Both the position numbers and the translations under genes were made by a program. From Spirochaetota bacterium (GTDB lineage: Bacteria > Spirochaetota > Spirochaetia > DSM-27196 > PWMO01), in assembly GCA_009908925.1 (NCBI GenBank), contig JAAAOH010000091.1, forward strand, positions 1-5,239: a stretch of DNA of 5,239 nucleotides, in the 5' to 3' direction. How positions within the stretch are numbered: the first letter of the stretch is position 1; the number at the start of each line of letters is the position of its first letter. The notes beneath the pieces were generated by a model. The model saw nothing but the letters and a program-made list of their open reading frames with translations, ran no database searches and was not told where the DNA came from. Below are positions 1 to 5,239 of this stretch, piece after piece.

Positions 1-587
1 ATTCGGTGTACATCCCAGCGAACCTCCTCGCCGCTTCGTTCATCGAGATAGAGTCCGTTGATTGACAGTGCGGTCGACAGCGCATCCGGTCTGCGGACGG
101 TCTCAGCGGACCCTGCGGCCGCACGCACCATGAAGAGCACGATCGATACGATGGCAACACCGAGCGCGATCTGGACGACGTTGACCGGCAGCGCGAGGCC
201 GACCATCGCGCCGGCAATGGATCCCACCGACCCGACCAGAGCCAATGGAATGGCAAGACGCAGGCTCGCGAGCCGACGCGTGAGAAACGTCGGGCCCGCG
301 GAGAGGGCGCCACAAAGTGCAACCATCAAGCCTGCGCCCCGTACGAAATCGAGGTGGAAGGGAAAAATGCTGCTGACAATAGGGACGAAAAGCACGCCCC
401 CGCCCACGCCGCCGAGTGCGGCGACTACTCCGAGTACCACAGTGAATACGAACAGAAGCACCGCCCAGCCCCACCATGGCATGGCCTCGGTGTCGAGCAC
501 TGACGTGGGCTCGGAGGCGAATATGGCGGCGGGAACCAGCACAAACAGGAGGATAGCGAGGGCAAAGAGCTTTGAGGCCTGCGTCAC
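1..587 (-). CDS. TauE/SafE-family permease, N-terminal part (3' end outside window)
   Basis: This is a membrane permease of the sulfite exporter TauE/SafE family, whose members move sulfite, sulfonates or related organic anions across the inner membrane. The substrate cannot be told from this fragment. 195 residues are visible. Residues 7-24 form a hydrophobic signal-like segment ending in Ala-Ile-Phe-Ala. Further hydrophobic segments lie at about 39-58, 60-75, 84-101, 111-131 and 134-155. The family's glycine-rich signature GGVGGGVLFVP is at 59-69. After residue 156 comes a polar stretch (to 195 and beyond) with GLYLDE, probably a soluble insertion before the second half of the family's internal duplication, which lies outside the window. 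The start is GTG: it is preceded at 6 nt by AGGGG, and no ATG lies in frame just upstream. It is divergent from the protease gene. The family is confident; the exact function is not. Confidence 0.88.
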   Translation of the reverse strand, partial: MTQASKLFALAILLFVLVPAAIFASEPTSVLDTEAMPWWGWAVLLFVFTVVLGVVAALGGVGGGVLFVPIVSSIFPFHLDFVRGAGLMVALCGALSAGPTFLTRRLASLRLAIPLALVGSVGSIAGAMVGLALPVNVVQIALGVAIVSIVLFMVRAAAGSAETVRRPDALSTALSINGLYLDERSGEEVRWDVHR

Positions 588-593
588 GGGAAA

Positions 594-598
594 CCCCT
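594..598 (-). promoter_or_regulatory. ribosome binding site of the permease gene
   Basis: AGGGG on the minus strand ends 6 nt before the GTG at 587. It supports GTG as the true start, including the hydrophobic N-terminal segment, rather than the internal ATG at codon 36, which would remove that segment. Confidence 0.6.
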
Positions 599-614
599 GA
601 TTGAGTATGAGTGA

Positions 615-630
615 TGCCGCCCGGGCGGCA
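615..630. repeat. 16-bp perfect GC-rich palindrome between divergent genes
   Basis: TGCCGCCCGGGCGGCA reads identically on both strands, with its centre between 622 and 623. It lies between the permease start and the candidate minus-strand promoter, so it would fall within the permease 5' leader. It could be an operator for a dimeric regulator, or it could fold in RNA as a 6-bp stem with a CCGG loop. No run of T follows on either strand, so an ordinary intrinsic terminator is unlikely. Its function is not shown. Confidence 0.5.
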
Positions 631-644
631 CGGAATCTCCCGGC

Positions 645-674
645 ACTATAGTCGACATCGCTGTCCGGCAGCAA
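645..674 (-). promoter_or_regulatory. candidate promoter for the permease gene
   Basis: Reading leftward, TTGCTG (674-669) and TATAGT (650-645) are separated by 18 nt. The -10 box matches 5 of 6 consensus bases and the -35 box 3 of 6. Transcription would begin near 638, giving a leader of about 50 nt that contains the 16-bp palindrome. The -10 region is part of the 8-bp palindrome ACTATAGT, so it could also be read on the other strand. This is a motif match only. Confidence 0.35.
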
Positions 675-679
675 CCGCA

Positions 680-708
680 TTGGAAAACCGTTTCCCCGCG
701 GATATACT
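680..708 (+). promoter_or_regulatory. candidate sigma-70-type promoter for the protease gene
   Basis: TTGGAA (680-685) and TATACT (703-708) are separated by exactly 17 nt. They match the housekeeping consensus at 4 of 6 and 5 of 6 bases. Transcription would start near 715, about 26 nt before the ATG at 741, with the Shine-Dalgarno inside that short leader. Spacing, composition and position all agree, so this is the better of the two promoter calls. Confidence 0.55.
682..695. repeat. small inverted repeat inside the protease promoter
   Basis: GGAAA and TTTCC form perfect 5-bp arms around a 4-nt centre (ACCG). The repeat overlaps the -35 box and lies in the spacer of the candidate rightward promoter, a place where a repressor or activator dimer could act. 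At this length it may also be chance. Confidence 0.3.
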
Positions 709-728
709 CATGTTCTCAGGTGTTTTCG

Positions 729-734
729 AGGAGG
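729..734 (+). promoter_or_regulatory. ribosome binding site that fixes the protease start
   Basis: AGGAGG, a full Shine-Dalgarno match, ends 6 nt before the ATG at 741. The reading frame stays open upstream to a GTG at 720. That GTG would put the strong Shine-Dalgarno inside the gene, would fall only a few bases after the predicted transcription start, and would add seven residues before a well-formed signal peptide. The ATG at 741 is therefore preferred. Confidence 0.8.
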
Positions 735-740
735 AAGCGG

Positions 741-2744
741 ATGCACGCACAGCGGTCTGTCGGTCTCGTAGCTCTCGCACTCATGATACTCTTTGGCTCT
801 CAGGCCGCCTGGTCGCAGCAGGAGCTCGGCCTCGGCATGAACGACACCGCACCGCGGCTTCTCGGCGCGGTGCGCTCGGCGGCGCCTTCGGCTTCCCGGG
901 TCGAGAGTGCATCCGCTGCGGGCACTTCGGGTGACGCCCGGGCCGCAGACCTGCTTCCCCGGACGGTGGACCTCTCAGAGCATATGCCGACTCCCGGCCA
1001 CCAGGGACCTATCGGCAGTTGCGGCGCGTGGGCATCCGCCTATGCCCTTCGCTCCTACCAGGAAAACGTGGAGCGCGGATGGGGCGCCGACAGCGACTCG
1101 GAGGTGTTCTCCCCATCGTTTCTCTACAACCTCTTCTCCGACGGCGAGGACCGCGGCGCGCACTTTCCGGGCCTTTTCGCCCTTCTCGAGAAACGGGGGT
1201 GCGCTACCCTCGCGACGATGCCCTACACGACCGATCTGACGGTCAGCCCCGGTGAGGAGGCCCTCGAAGAGGCGCAGAAGTACCGCATTCTGTCCTACGA
1301 GCGACTCGACCCGCAGAATCTCGAGGCACTCAAGACCGTCCTTGCAGACGGCGAGCCTGTCGTGTTCGGGGCCATGCTCTACCGGGACTTCATCAGCTAC
1401 GACGGAGGTGTCTACACGCAACGCAGCCCGCAGGAGTACGGACGGCACGGGATGACGCTGTCGGGCTACGATGACGACCGGCAGGCCTTCAGGCTCATTA
1501 ATTCCTGGGGGACGAACTGGGGCGAGGAGGGGTACGCGTGGATGAGCTACGACACCTTTCGCGACACCGCCTTCGAGGCCTATCGTGTCGAGGACCAGGT
1601 GGAGATTCCGCAGGGGACGGTGCGGGCGCCCGCGTCGGTTCGCGCCTCCGACGGCGCTTCAGTCGACATGGTTCGCATCAGCTGGAAGCCCGTGGGAGCT
1701 CCTGCCTTCTTTCGCGTCTACCGTGCGGACAACGCCAGCGGCCGGTTCGAGCTGATCGGAACTGCGCGAAACCCCGGCTATCGTGATGAAAGCGCGCTTC
1801 CCGGCGTGGAGTACCTCTACGCAGTGCGAAGCGTGTCGATCTCCGATGACGGATCCGAGCGCGAGAGCCCCATGAGCGCGGTGGCGATCGGTCGCCGTGC
1901 AGAGCCCGACCCGCAAAGCTCACCACCGGGAACACCGGGCGAACTCGCCGCTTCGGTAGACGGGCGCGCCGTGCGGGTGAGCTGGAGCTACGTGGACGGC
2001 GCCGACGGCTACCGGGTATATCGATTCGACGATGAGAAGAGCGATTTCGTGGAGGTCGGTCGCACAGGCGATACGGGGTTTCTCGACGAGACGACCGAAG
2101 GATCCGACACGGTGTCCTACGTCGTCACGGCCTTTAACGAATCCGGCGAAGGCCAGGCCAGCAGGGCGGTCACCGTCTCGATCAGCGCGGCGACAGCTAC
2201 CCTCGGCGCACCCGACTGGATCGGCGTCGATGATCGAGCCGGTCCCGGCCGGCAGCGGCTGCGGTGGACCGCAGTCGAGGGGGCCGAGGCATACCGCATC
2301 GAGCGCTTCGCCTCGAAGCTCAGGCAATGGATACCGCAGGCACAGGTGCAGACGACCAGCTGGCTTCGTGACGAATGGGACACCCGCGGCACGTATCGTG
2401 TGGTGCCGCTCGCGGGCACCCGCGAGGGTAACGCGAGCCACGGCGTGGTGATGGGACGACTCGGCGTCGACGAGGAGACGTTCGACGACGCGGCATACCG
2501 CGACGCAGAGTGGCAGCGCCGCCGTCGCGAGCTCGGTTTCTCGCGCACAGACGACCGCGTCGTGCCCGGGGAGGCGCGGACGACCTACCGCGGAAGCTGG
2601 GACGATCGGGACCTGTTCGACTTCGAAGAGATACAGTCGTTCTTCGAGGAGGCCCGCCGCGCGGAGGAGGAGGCCTTCCGGAAGTTCCGGGCAGACGAGG
2701 ATCAGGCCTTCGAGGAGTTCCTCCAGCGGGAGCAGGATCGGTAG
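741..2744 (+). CDS. secreted C1 (papain-like) cysteine protease with three FN3 repeats and a hendecad tail
   Basis: A 667-residue exported peptidase of the C1A-like family. Residues 1-25 are a Sec signal peptide with probable cleavage after Ala-Trp-Ser25. Residues 26-70 are a low-complexity Ala/Ser/Arg spacer; no papain inhibitor-type propeptide is seen. The catalytic domain spans about 71-286. Gln88 (HQGP) supplies the oxyanion hole, Cys94 (GSCGAWA) is the nucleophile, His236 follows in RHGMTLSGY, and Asn254 lies in NSWGTNWGEEGY, so the active site looks intact. The only other cysteine is Cys154. Three fibronectin type III-like repeats follow at about 296-385, 396-483 and 488-572, each with the VxxSW/LRW and YRVYR/YRIER strands. 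They probably mediate binding or act as a stalk. Residues 573-667 are highly charged and end in three Phe-anchored 11-residue units. The gene has its own promoter and is convergent with the kinase gene. The physiological substrate is unknown. Confidence 0.92.
   Translation: MHAQRSVGLVALALMILFGSQAAWSQQELGLGMNDTAPRLLGAVRSAAPSASRVESASAAGTSGDARAADLLPRTVDLSEHMPTPGHQGPIGSCGAWASAYALRSYQENVERGWGADSDSEVFSPSFLYNLFSDGEDRGAHFPGLFALLEKRGCATLATMPYTTDLTVSPGEEALEEAQKYRILSYERLDPQNLEALKTVLADGEPVVFGAMLYRDFISYDGGVYTQRSPQEYGRHGMTLSGYDDDRQAFRLINSWGTNWGEEGYAWMSYDTFRDTAFEAYRVEDQVEIPQGTVRAPASVRASDGASVDMVRISWKPVGAPAFFRVYRADNASGRFELIGTARNPGYRDESALPGVEYLYAVRSVSISDDGSERESPMSAVAIGRRAEPDPQSSPPGTPGELAASVDGRAVRVSWSYVDGADGYRVYRFDDEKSDFVEVGRTGDTGFLDETTEGSDTVSYVVTAFNESGEGQASRAVTVSISAATATLGAPDWIGVDDRAGPGRQRLRWTAVEGAEAYRIERFASKLRQWIPQAQVQTTSWLRDEWDTRGTYRVVPLAGTREGNASHGVVMGRLGVDEETFDDAAYRDAEWQRRRRELGFSRTDDRVVPGEARTTYRGSWDDRDLFDFEEIQSFFEEARRAEEEAFRKFRADEDQAFEEFLQREQDR
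2643..2741 (+). repeat. three tandem 33-bp units encoding an 11-residue helical repeat
   Basis: The last 33 residues of the protease divide exactly into FEEARRAEEEA, FRKFRADEDQA and FEEFLQREQDR. Every unit begins with Phe (635, 646, 657). Units 2 and 3 carry a second Phe at position 4, and the rest is almost all charged or polar. At DNA level units 1 and 3 share their first nine bases, but otherwise the copies have diverged. An 11-residue period suits a continuous amphipathic helix with a Phe stripe. The repeat runs to the stop codon. Confidence 0.7.
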
Positions 2745-2792
2745 GGGGAGCACGACCGCAGACGAAGGAGCGTGGACGGGAGACCGGGAGGG
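2745..2792. other. convergent intergenic gap without visible terminator
   Basis: These 48 bp separate the stop codons of the rightward protease gene and the leftward kinase gene. I see no GC-rich stem followed by T residues in either direction. Transcripts from the two sides may overlap at their 3' ends, or termination may be Rho-dependent. Confidence 0.5.
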
Positions 2793-4421
2793 TCAGCGCG
2801 CCCCGGATTCAGCCCGTGCCAGGATTTCCGCGATCAACTCCTCGCTCGGGCCTGCTTTGGACAGATACGAGTCTGCCCCGGCCTGACGCATCTTCCTCGA
2901 TGTTTCCGGATCGTCGAACATGGAGAGCCCGATGATTCTGATCTCCGGATGCCGCCGTTTGATGCGCCGAGTCGCCTCGATGCCGTCCATTCCCGGCATT
3001 TCGACGTCCATGACGATGATGTCCGGCGGCACGCGTTCGGCGGCCTGCACTGCCTGAAAACCGTCGTCGCACTCGTCGATGACCTCGATCCGCGGTTCCT
3101 GGGTGAGGGCAAGTCTGAGCCCGCTTCGCACTACAACATGATCGTCGACGAGCACCACCCTGATGCGGGAGTCGCCGCTCCGTAGGTCATCGGCGACGAC
3201 CGAATGCGCGGCGTCCGCGAGCCCCGTGTCTTCCGGTGCCTCCGGTGACTCGGCGTCCTGCATCGGCTCTTCGCTCGGCATGAACAGAGTAACTGTCGTG
3301 CCCTCGCCGGCGACGCTGTCGATACGCGTGGTGCCGCCGAGCAACTCCGCCCGCTCCCGGATACTGAACAACCCGAACGAGGGAGGCGCGTCCACGTCGT
3401 CGAACTCTGTGGCGTCGAACCCTCGCCCGCGGTCCGCGACCTCGAGCCGAATGCCGGCCCCTTCGCGCCGCAGCCGGACCTCAGCGTAGTCGGTGAGCGC
3501 GTGTTTCGACACGTTCAACAACAGCTCCTGCGCTGCACGAAAAAGAAAAATGGCCACCGGACCTTCGAGATGCAGCTCTCCAACCGCGTTGGAGACATCG
3601 ACCCGCAGGCCGTGGAGCGTGTGGACGTGCTCGGCCAGCCAGTTGAGAGCTGCCGGAAGGCCGTTGCGATGGAGCGCGGCAGGACTCAGCTCGTGCGCGA
3701 GGGATCGCGTCCCTGCTATGGCATCCCTGACCAGGTTGCCGATCCGCTCGAGCCCGGCATCCAGCTCCTGCGGATCATCGATTTGCAGGCGAGTGACATC
3801 GAGGTGAAACTTGATCCCCGCAAGGATCTGCTGCAGATCGTCGTGAACGTATACCGCGAGGCGGCGTCGCTCCTGTTCTTCGGCGTCGCCGATCTGCAGC
3901 GAAAGGCGGCGGAGTTGCGCCATTCGCCACTGCAGCTGCTCGTTGAGGTTTCGCGCGTCGTGCAGAAGATCTCGCACTTCGTACTGTCTGCGGCGTATCT
4001 CGATAGCCGAGCGGATCGCCGAGAGCAGTGTCGCCGGCTTCAGGGGCCTGTGCAGGACATGGGTGCTGCGTCTGTTCAGCGCGCCCTGCAGGGTTGATGA
4101 AGGAGCCTGTGGCCGCGCCAGGAGCAAAACGGGGAGGTCAGACCACGGGGGCTCGGCGTCGAAGCCGGCCGCGAGATTCGCCACGTGCGCGGGGTCGATC
4201 GCTTCCTCGGCGATAACGGCCACACCGAGGGGGTAGCTCGTGCCCATGGTCTCGAGAAGCGCGTCGAGCGTCATCACGGCGGTGCAACTGATACTCTGTT
4301 CGGTGAGCAGATCGTAGATGAGAGGAGTATCACGACCCGTCGGGGCAAGGAGCAGAACCCCGAGCTCGTGGTCGGCCGCTGACCCCGGCATCCGCACGGG
4401 CTGTTCGCTCCTGGACGCCAT
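2793..4421 (-). CDS. hybrid histidine kinase: pseudo-receiver, HisKA_3, HATPase_c, NarL-type receiver
   Basis: A 542-residue soluble sensor kinase with no signal peptide or membrane segment. Residues about 19-142 form a receiver-like fold lacking the usual acidic pair, phospho-Asp and Lys. A helical linker (143-177) leads to a HisKA_3 dimerisation domain with phospho-acceptor His193 in YVHDDLQQ. The HATPase_c domain (about 285-381) shows an N box with Glu299 and Asn303, a DRGRGF G1 box at 330-335 and FGLFSIRER at 349-357. After an acidic linker (382-417) comes a canonical receiver (418-536) with Asp426-Asp427, phospho-Asp472 in MDVEMPGMDG, Ser500 and Lys522. It resembles NarL-family receivers, but the protein ends just after it, without a LuxR-type helix-turn-helix. 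The phosphoryl group is therefore expected to move from His193 to Asp472 and perhaps onward. The ATG lies 3 nt after the KaiC-like gene's stop, so the pair is probably translationally coupled. Confidence 0.93.
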   Translation of the reverse strand: MASRSEQPVRMPGSAADHELGVLLLAPTGRDTPLIYDLLTEQSISCTAVMTLDALLETMGTSYPLGVAVIAEEAIDPAHVANLAAGFDAEPPWSDLPVLLLARPQAPSSTLQGALNRRSTHVLHRPLKPATLLSAIRSAIEIRRRQYEVRDLLHDARNLNEQLQWRMAQLRRLSLQIGDAEEQERRRLAVYVHDDLQQILAGIKFHLDVTRLQIDDPQELDAGLERIGNLVRDAIAGTRSLAHELSPAALHRNGLPAALNWLAEHVHTLHGLRVDVSNAVGELHLEGPVAIFLFRAAQELLLNVSKHALTDYAEVRLRREGAGIRLEVADRGRGFDATEFDDVDAPPSFGLFSIRERAELLGGTTRIDSVAGEGTTVTLFMPSEEPMQDAESPEAPEDTGLADAAHSVVADDLRSGDSRIRVVLVDDHVVVRSGLRLALTQEPRIEVIDECDDGFQAVQAAERVPPDIIVMDVEMPGMDGIEATRRIKRRHPEIRIIGLSMFDDPETSRKMRQAGADSYLSKAGPSEELIAEILARAESGAR

Positions 4422-4424
4422 ATG

Positions 4425-5239
4425 TCAGTCCTTCTGCCGATTCTCGCGGCCGAGTAGGTGCGTGGGCTCTCCCTCGTAGCGGGGTTGTCCCGTCAGCAGG
4501 CCGCTGAACGAGCTCAAGGGCTCGCCGACCGTTATACCGTAGGAGCCGAGTTTCAGTTCCCGTATGGTGTGCTCGTGGTCACCGAAACGCTTCTTCAGTA
4601 CTGCGAGACATCTTCGCACCTCGCCGCGGGCCTCGAAGTGGCGAAGGAGAATGACCGTATCGGCAATGTAGCTGACATCGATCGGCGACTCCGCATCTCC
4701 GAACAGCCCGTGCGTCGCCACTACCATCAGGGACAGGACCCCGGCACCCGAGAGGTAGCCGAGCAACTCGTGGAGCTGCGTGATAAGCTCGCGCTCGCCC
4801 GGCATCGACTGGAGATACCCGCTGAGACTGTCGAGAACGACGATCCGCACGCCCTCCTGCTCGACAGCGTACCGAATCATGTGCGAGAGATGTCCGGGAG
4901 AGAGGTCTCCCACGTTGATCTGGTGAATCTTGATGAGCCCGGCATCGATATGTTCCTCGAGCGGCATACCGAGGAGGGATGATCTGCGAAGCAATGTCTC
5001 GATACGCTCGTCGAAACAGAACATCGATGTGCGTACGCCCCGCAGTGCCGCAGCGTGGGCGTAGAGACAGCTCAGAGTGCTTTTGCCGGCTCCGGACGTG
5101 CCCGAGATCACGCACGTCGTCCCTTCTTCGATACCGCCGCCGAGTAGCGAATCGAGGCCCTCATTGCCGCTCGGGATTGCACGCCGCTCTTCTGTGCGCC
5201 TGCTCCCTGCGAGAATGCGGGGGTATACCTCGAGTCCGC
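4425..5239 (-). CDS. KaiC-family ATPase, C-terminal RecA-like domain (5' end outside window)
   Basis: The visible 270 residues form one KaiC/RecA-type ATPase domain. The first in-window start-like codon is a GTG at 5111, but it falls just inside the Walker A strand. The same frame stays open to the window edge and encodes expected family sequence there (GLEVYPR at 1-7, GLDSLLGGGIEEG at 27-39), so the true start is outside. Walker A is GTSGAGKS (46-53). The carboxylate pair Asp76-Glu77 lies in FCFDER. The Walker B Asp136 ends the strand RIVVLD. The KaiC phosphosite region reads VSYIADT (188-194), and the matching EARGEVRR follows at 202-209. GLEVYPR resembles the linker after a first KaiC domain, so the full protein is probably a two-domain KaiC-like ATPase; this is inferred. 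The tail after the core is only about 20 polar residues. It lies directly upstream of the hybrid kinase gene. Roles of such non-cyanobacterial KaiC proteins are mostly in stress or signalling and are poorly defined. Confidence 0.9.
   Translation of the reverse strand, partial: GLEVYPRILAGSRRTEERRAIPSGNEGLDSLLGGGIEEGTTCVISGTSGAGKSTLSCLYAHAAALRGVRTSMFCFDERIETLLRRSSLLGMPLEEHIDAGLIKIHQINVGDLSPGHLSHMIRYAVEQEGVRIVVLDSLSGYLQSMPGERELITQLHELLGYLSGAGVLSLMVVATHGLFGDAESPIDVSYIADTVILLRHFEARGEVRRCLAVLKKRFGDHEHTIRELKLGSYGITVGEPLSSFSGLLTGQPRYEGEPTHLLGRENRQKD
4429..4433 (-). promoter_or_regulatory. ribosome binding site of the kinase gene, inside the upstream gene
   Basis: AAGGA on the minus strand (within AGAAGGA, 4435-4429) ends 7 nt before the ATG at 4421. 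It overlaps the last codons of the KaiC-like gene. This fixes the kinase start and supports coupled translation of the two proteins. Confidence 0.65.

Noticed and set aside
58..600. Open frame on the plus strand, 180 codons
   Set aside because: It is antisense to the permease, whose translation shows clear family motifs and membrane helices. The plus-strand product is Thr/Ala/Pro/Arg-rich with no domain, as expected of a high-GC shadow.
615..630. Intrinsic terminator at the palindrome
   Set aside because: There is no T run after it on either strand, and it lies between divergent genes where no transcript is expected to end.
720..740. Upstream GTG start for the protease
   Set aside because: The full AGGAGG at 729-734 is spaced for the ATG at 741, and the GTG has no ribosome binding site of its own.
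1920..2753. Open frame on the minus strand, 277 codons, Leu-rich start
   Set aside because: It lies opposite the FN3 and tail region of the protease. Its Leu-rich start is simply the complement of the Glu/Phe-rich helical tail, and it has no ribosome binding site or recognisable motif.
2745..2792. Bidirectional terminator between protease and kinase genes
   Set aside because: I could not find complementary arms with a loop and a T tract in either direction in these 48 bp.
3501..4097. Open frame on the plus strand, 198 codons
   Set aside because: It is antisense to the HisKA_3 and HATPase_c domains of the kinase, whose motifs are complete in the other strand. No start signal or domain is seen.
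4458..4982. Open frame on the plus strand, 174 codons
   Set aside because: It is antisense to the KaiC-like domain, including its Walker B and phosphosite region. It is a codon-bias shadow.
4425..5111. KaiC-like gene starting at the GTG at 5111
   Set aside because: This start would fall within the Walker A strand and discard the conserved GLDSLLGGG segment, which is encoded in the same open frame upstream to the window edge.

Overview
The window is GC-rich bacterial DNA with four protein-coding genes and almost no spare sequence. No rRNA, tRNA, insertion sequence, CRISPR array or phage gene is visible. The host is uncertain. The combination of a TauE/SafE permease with a polar insertion, a secreted papain-like protease with FN3 repeats and a Phe-rich helical tail, and a KaiC-like ATPase next to a hybrid kinase would suit a high-GC spirochaete or a proteobacterium. 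This is a low-confidence guess from gene content only.

Layout. (1) Positions 1-587, minus strand: the N-terminal part of a TauE/SafE-family anion permease, running off the left edge. (2) Positions 588-740: a divergent intergenic region with a promoter candidate for each strand, a 16-bp perfect GC-rich palindrome and a small inverted repeat in the rightward promoter. (3) Positions 741-2744, plus strand: a complete exported C1 (papain-type) cysteine protease with three fibronectin type III repeats and a C-terminal tail of three 11-residue units. (4) Positions 2745-2792: a short convergent gap with no recognisable terminator. (5) Positions 2793-4421, minus strand: a complete hybrid histidine kinase made of a degenerate N-terminal receiver, HisKA_3, HATPase_c and a NarL-type receiver without a DNA-binding domain. 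(6) Positions 4425-5239, minus strand: the C-terminal RecA-like domain of a KaiC-family ATPase, running off the right edge.

How they fit together. The KaiC-like ATPase and the hybrid kinase are transcribed leftward as one unit: 3 nt separate stop from start, and the kinase's ribosome binding site lies inside the end of the ATPase gene. This suggests a signalling module in which the ATPase state feeds a His-Asp relay whose final output protein lies elsewhere. No KaiA or KaiB is in view. The protease and permease are divergently transcribed from a shared upstream region and have no evident functional tie to the signalling pair.

The strongest leads are the KaiC-like/hybrid kinase pair, with its altered KaiC phosphosite (Ser-Tyr where cyanobacterial KaiC has Ser-Thr) and its two unusual receivers, and the hendecad tail of the protease. 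The families are known. I see no gene that is clearly a wholly new system.
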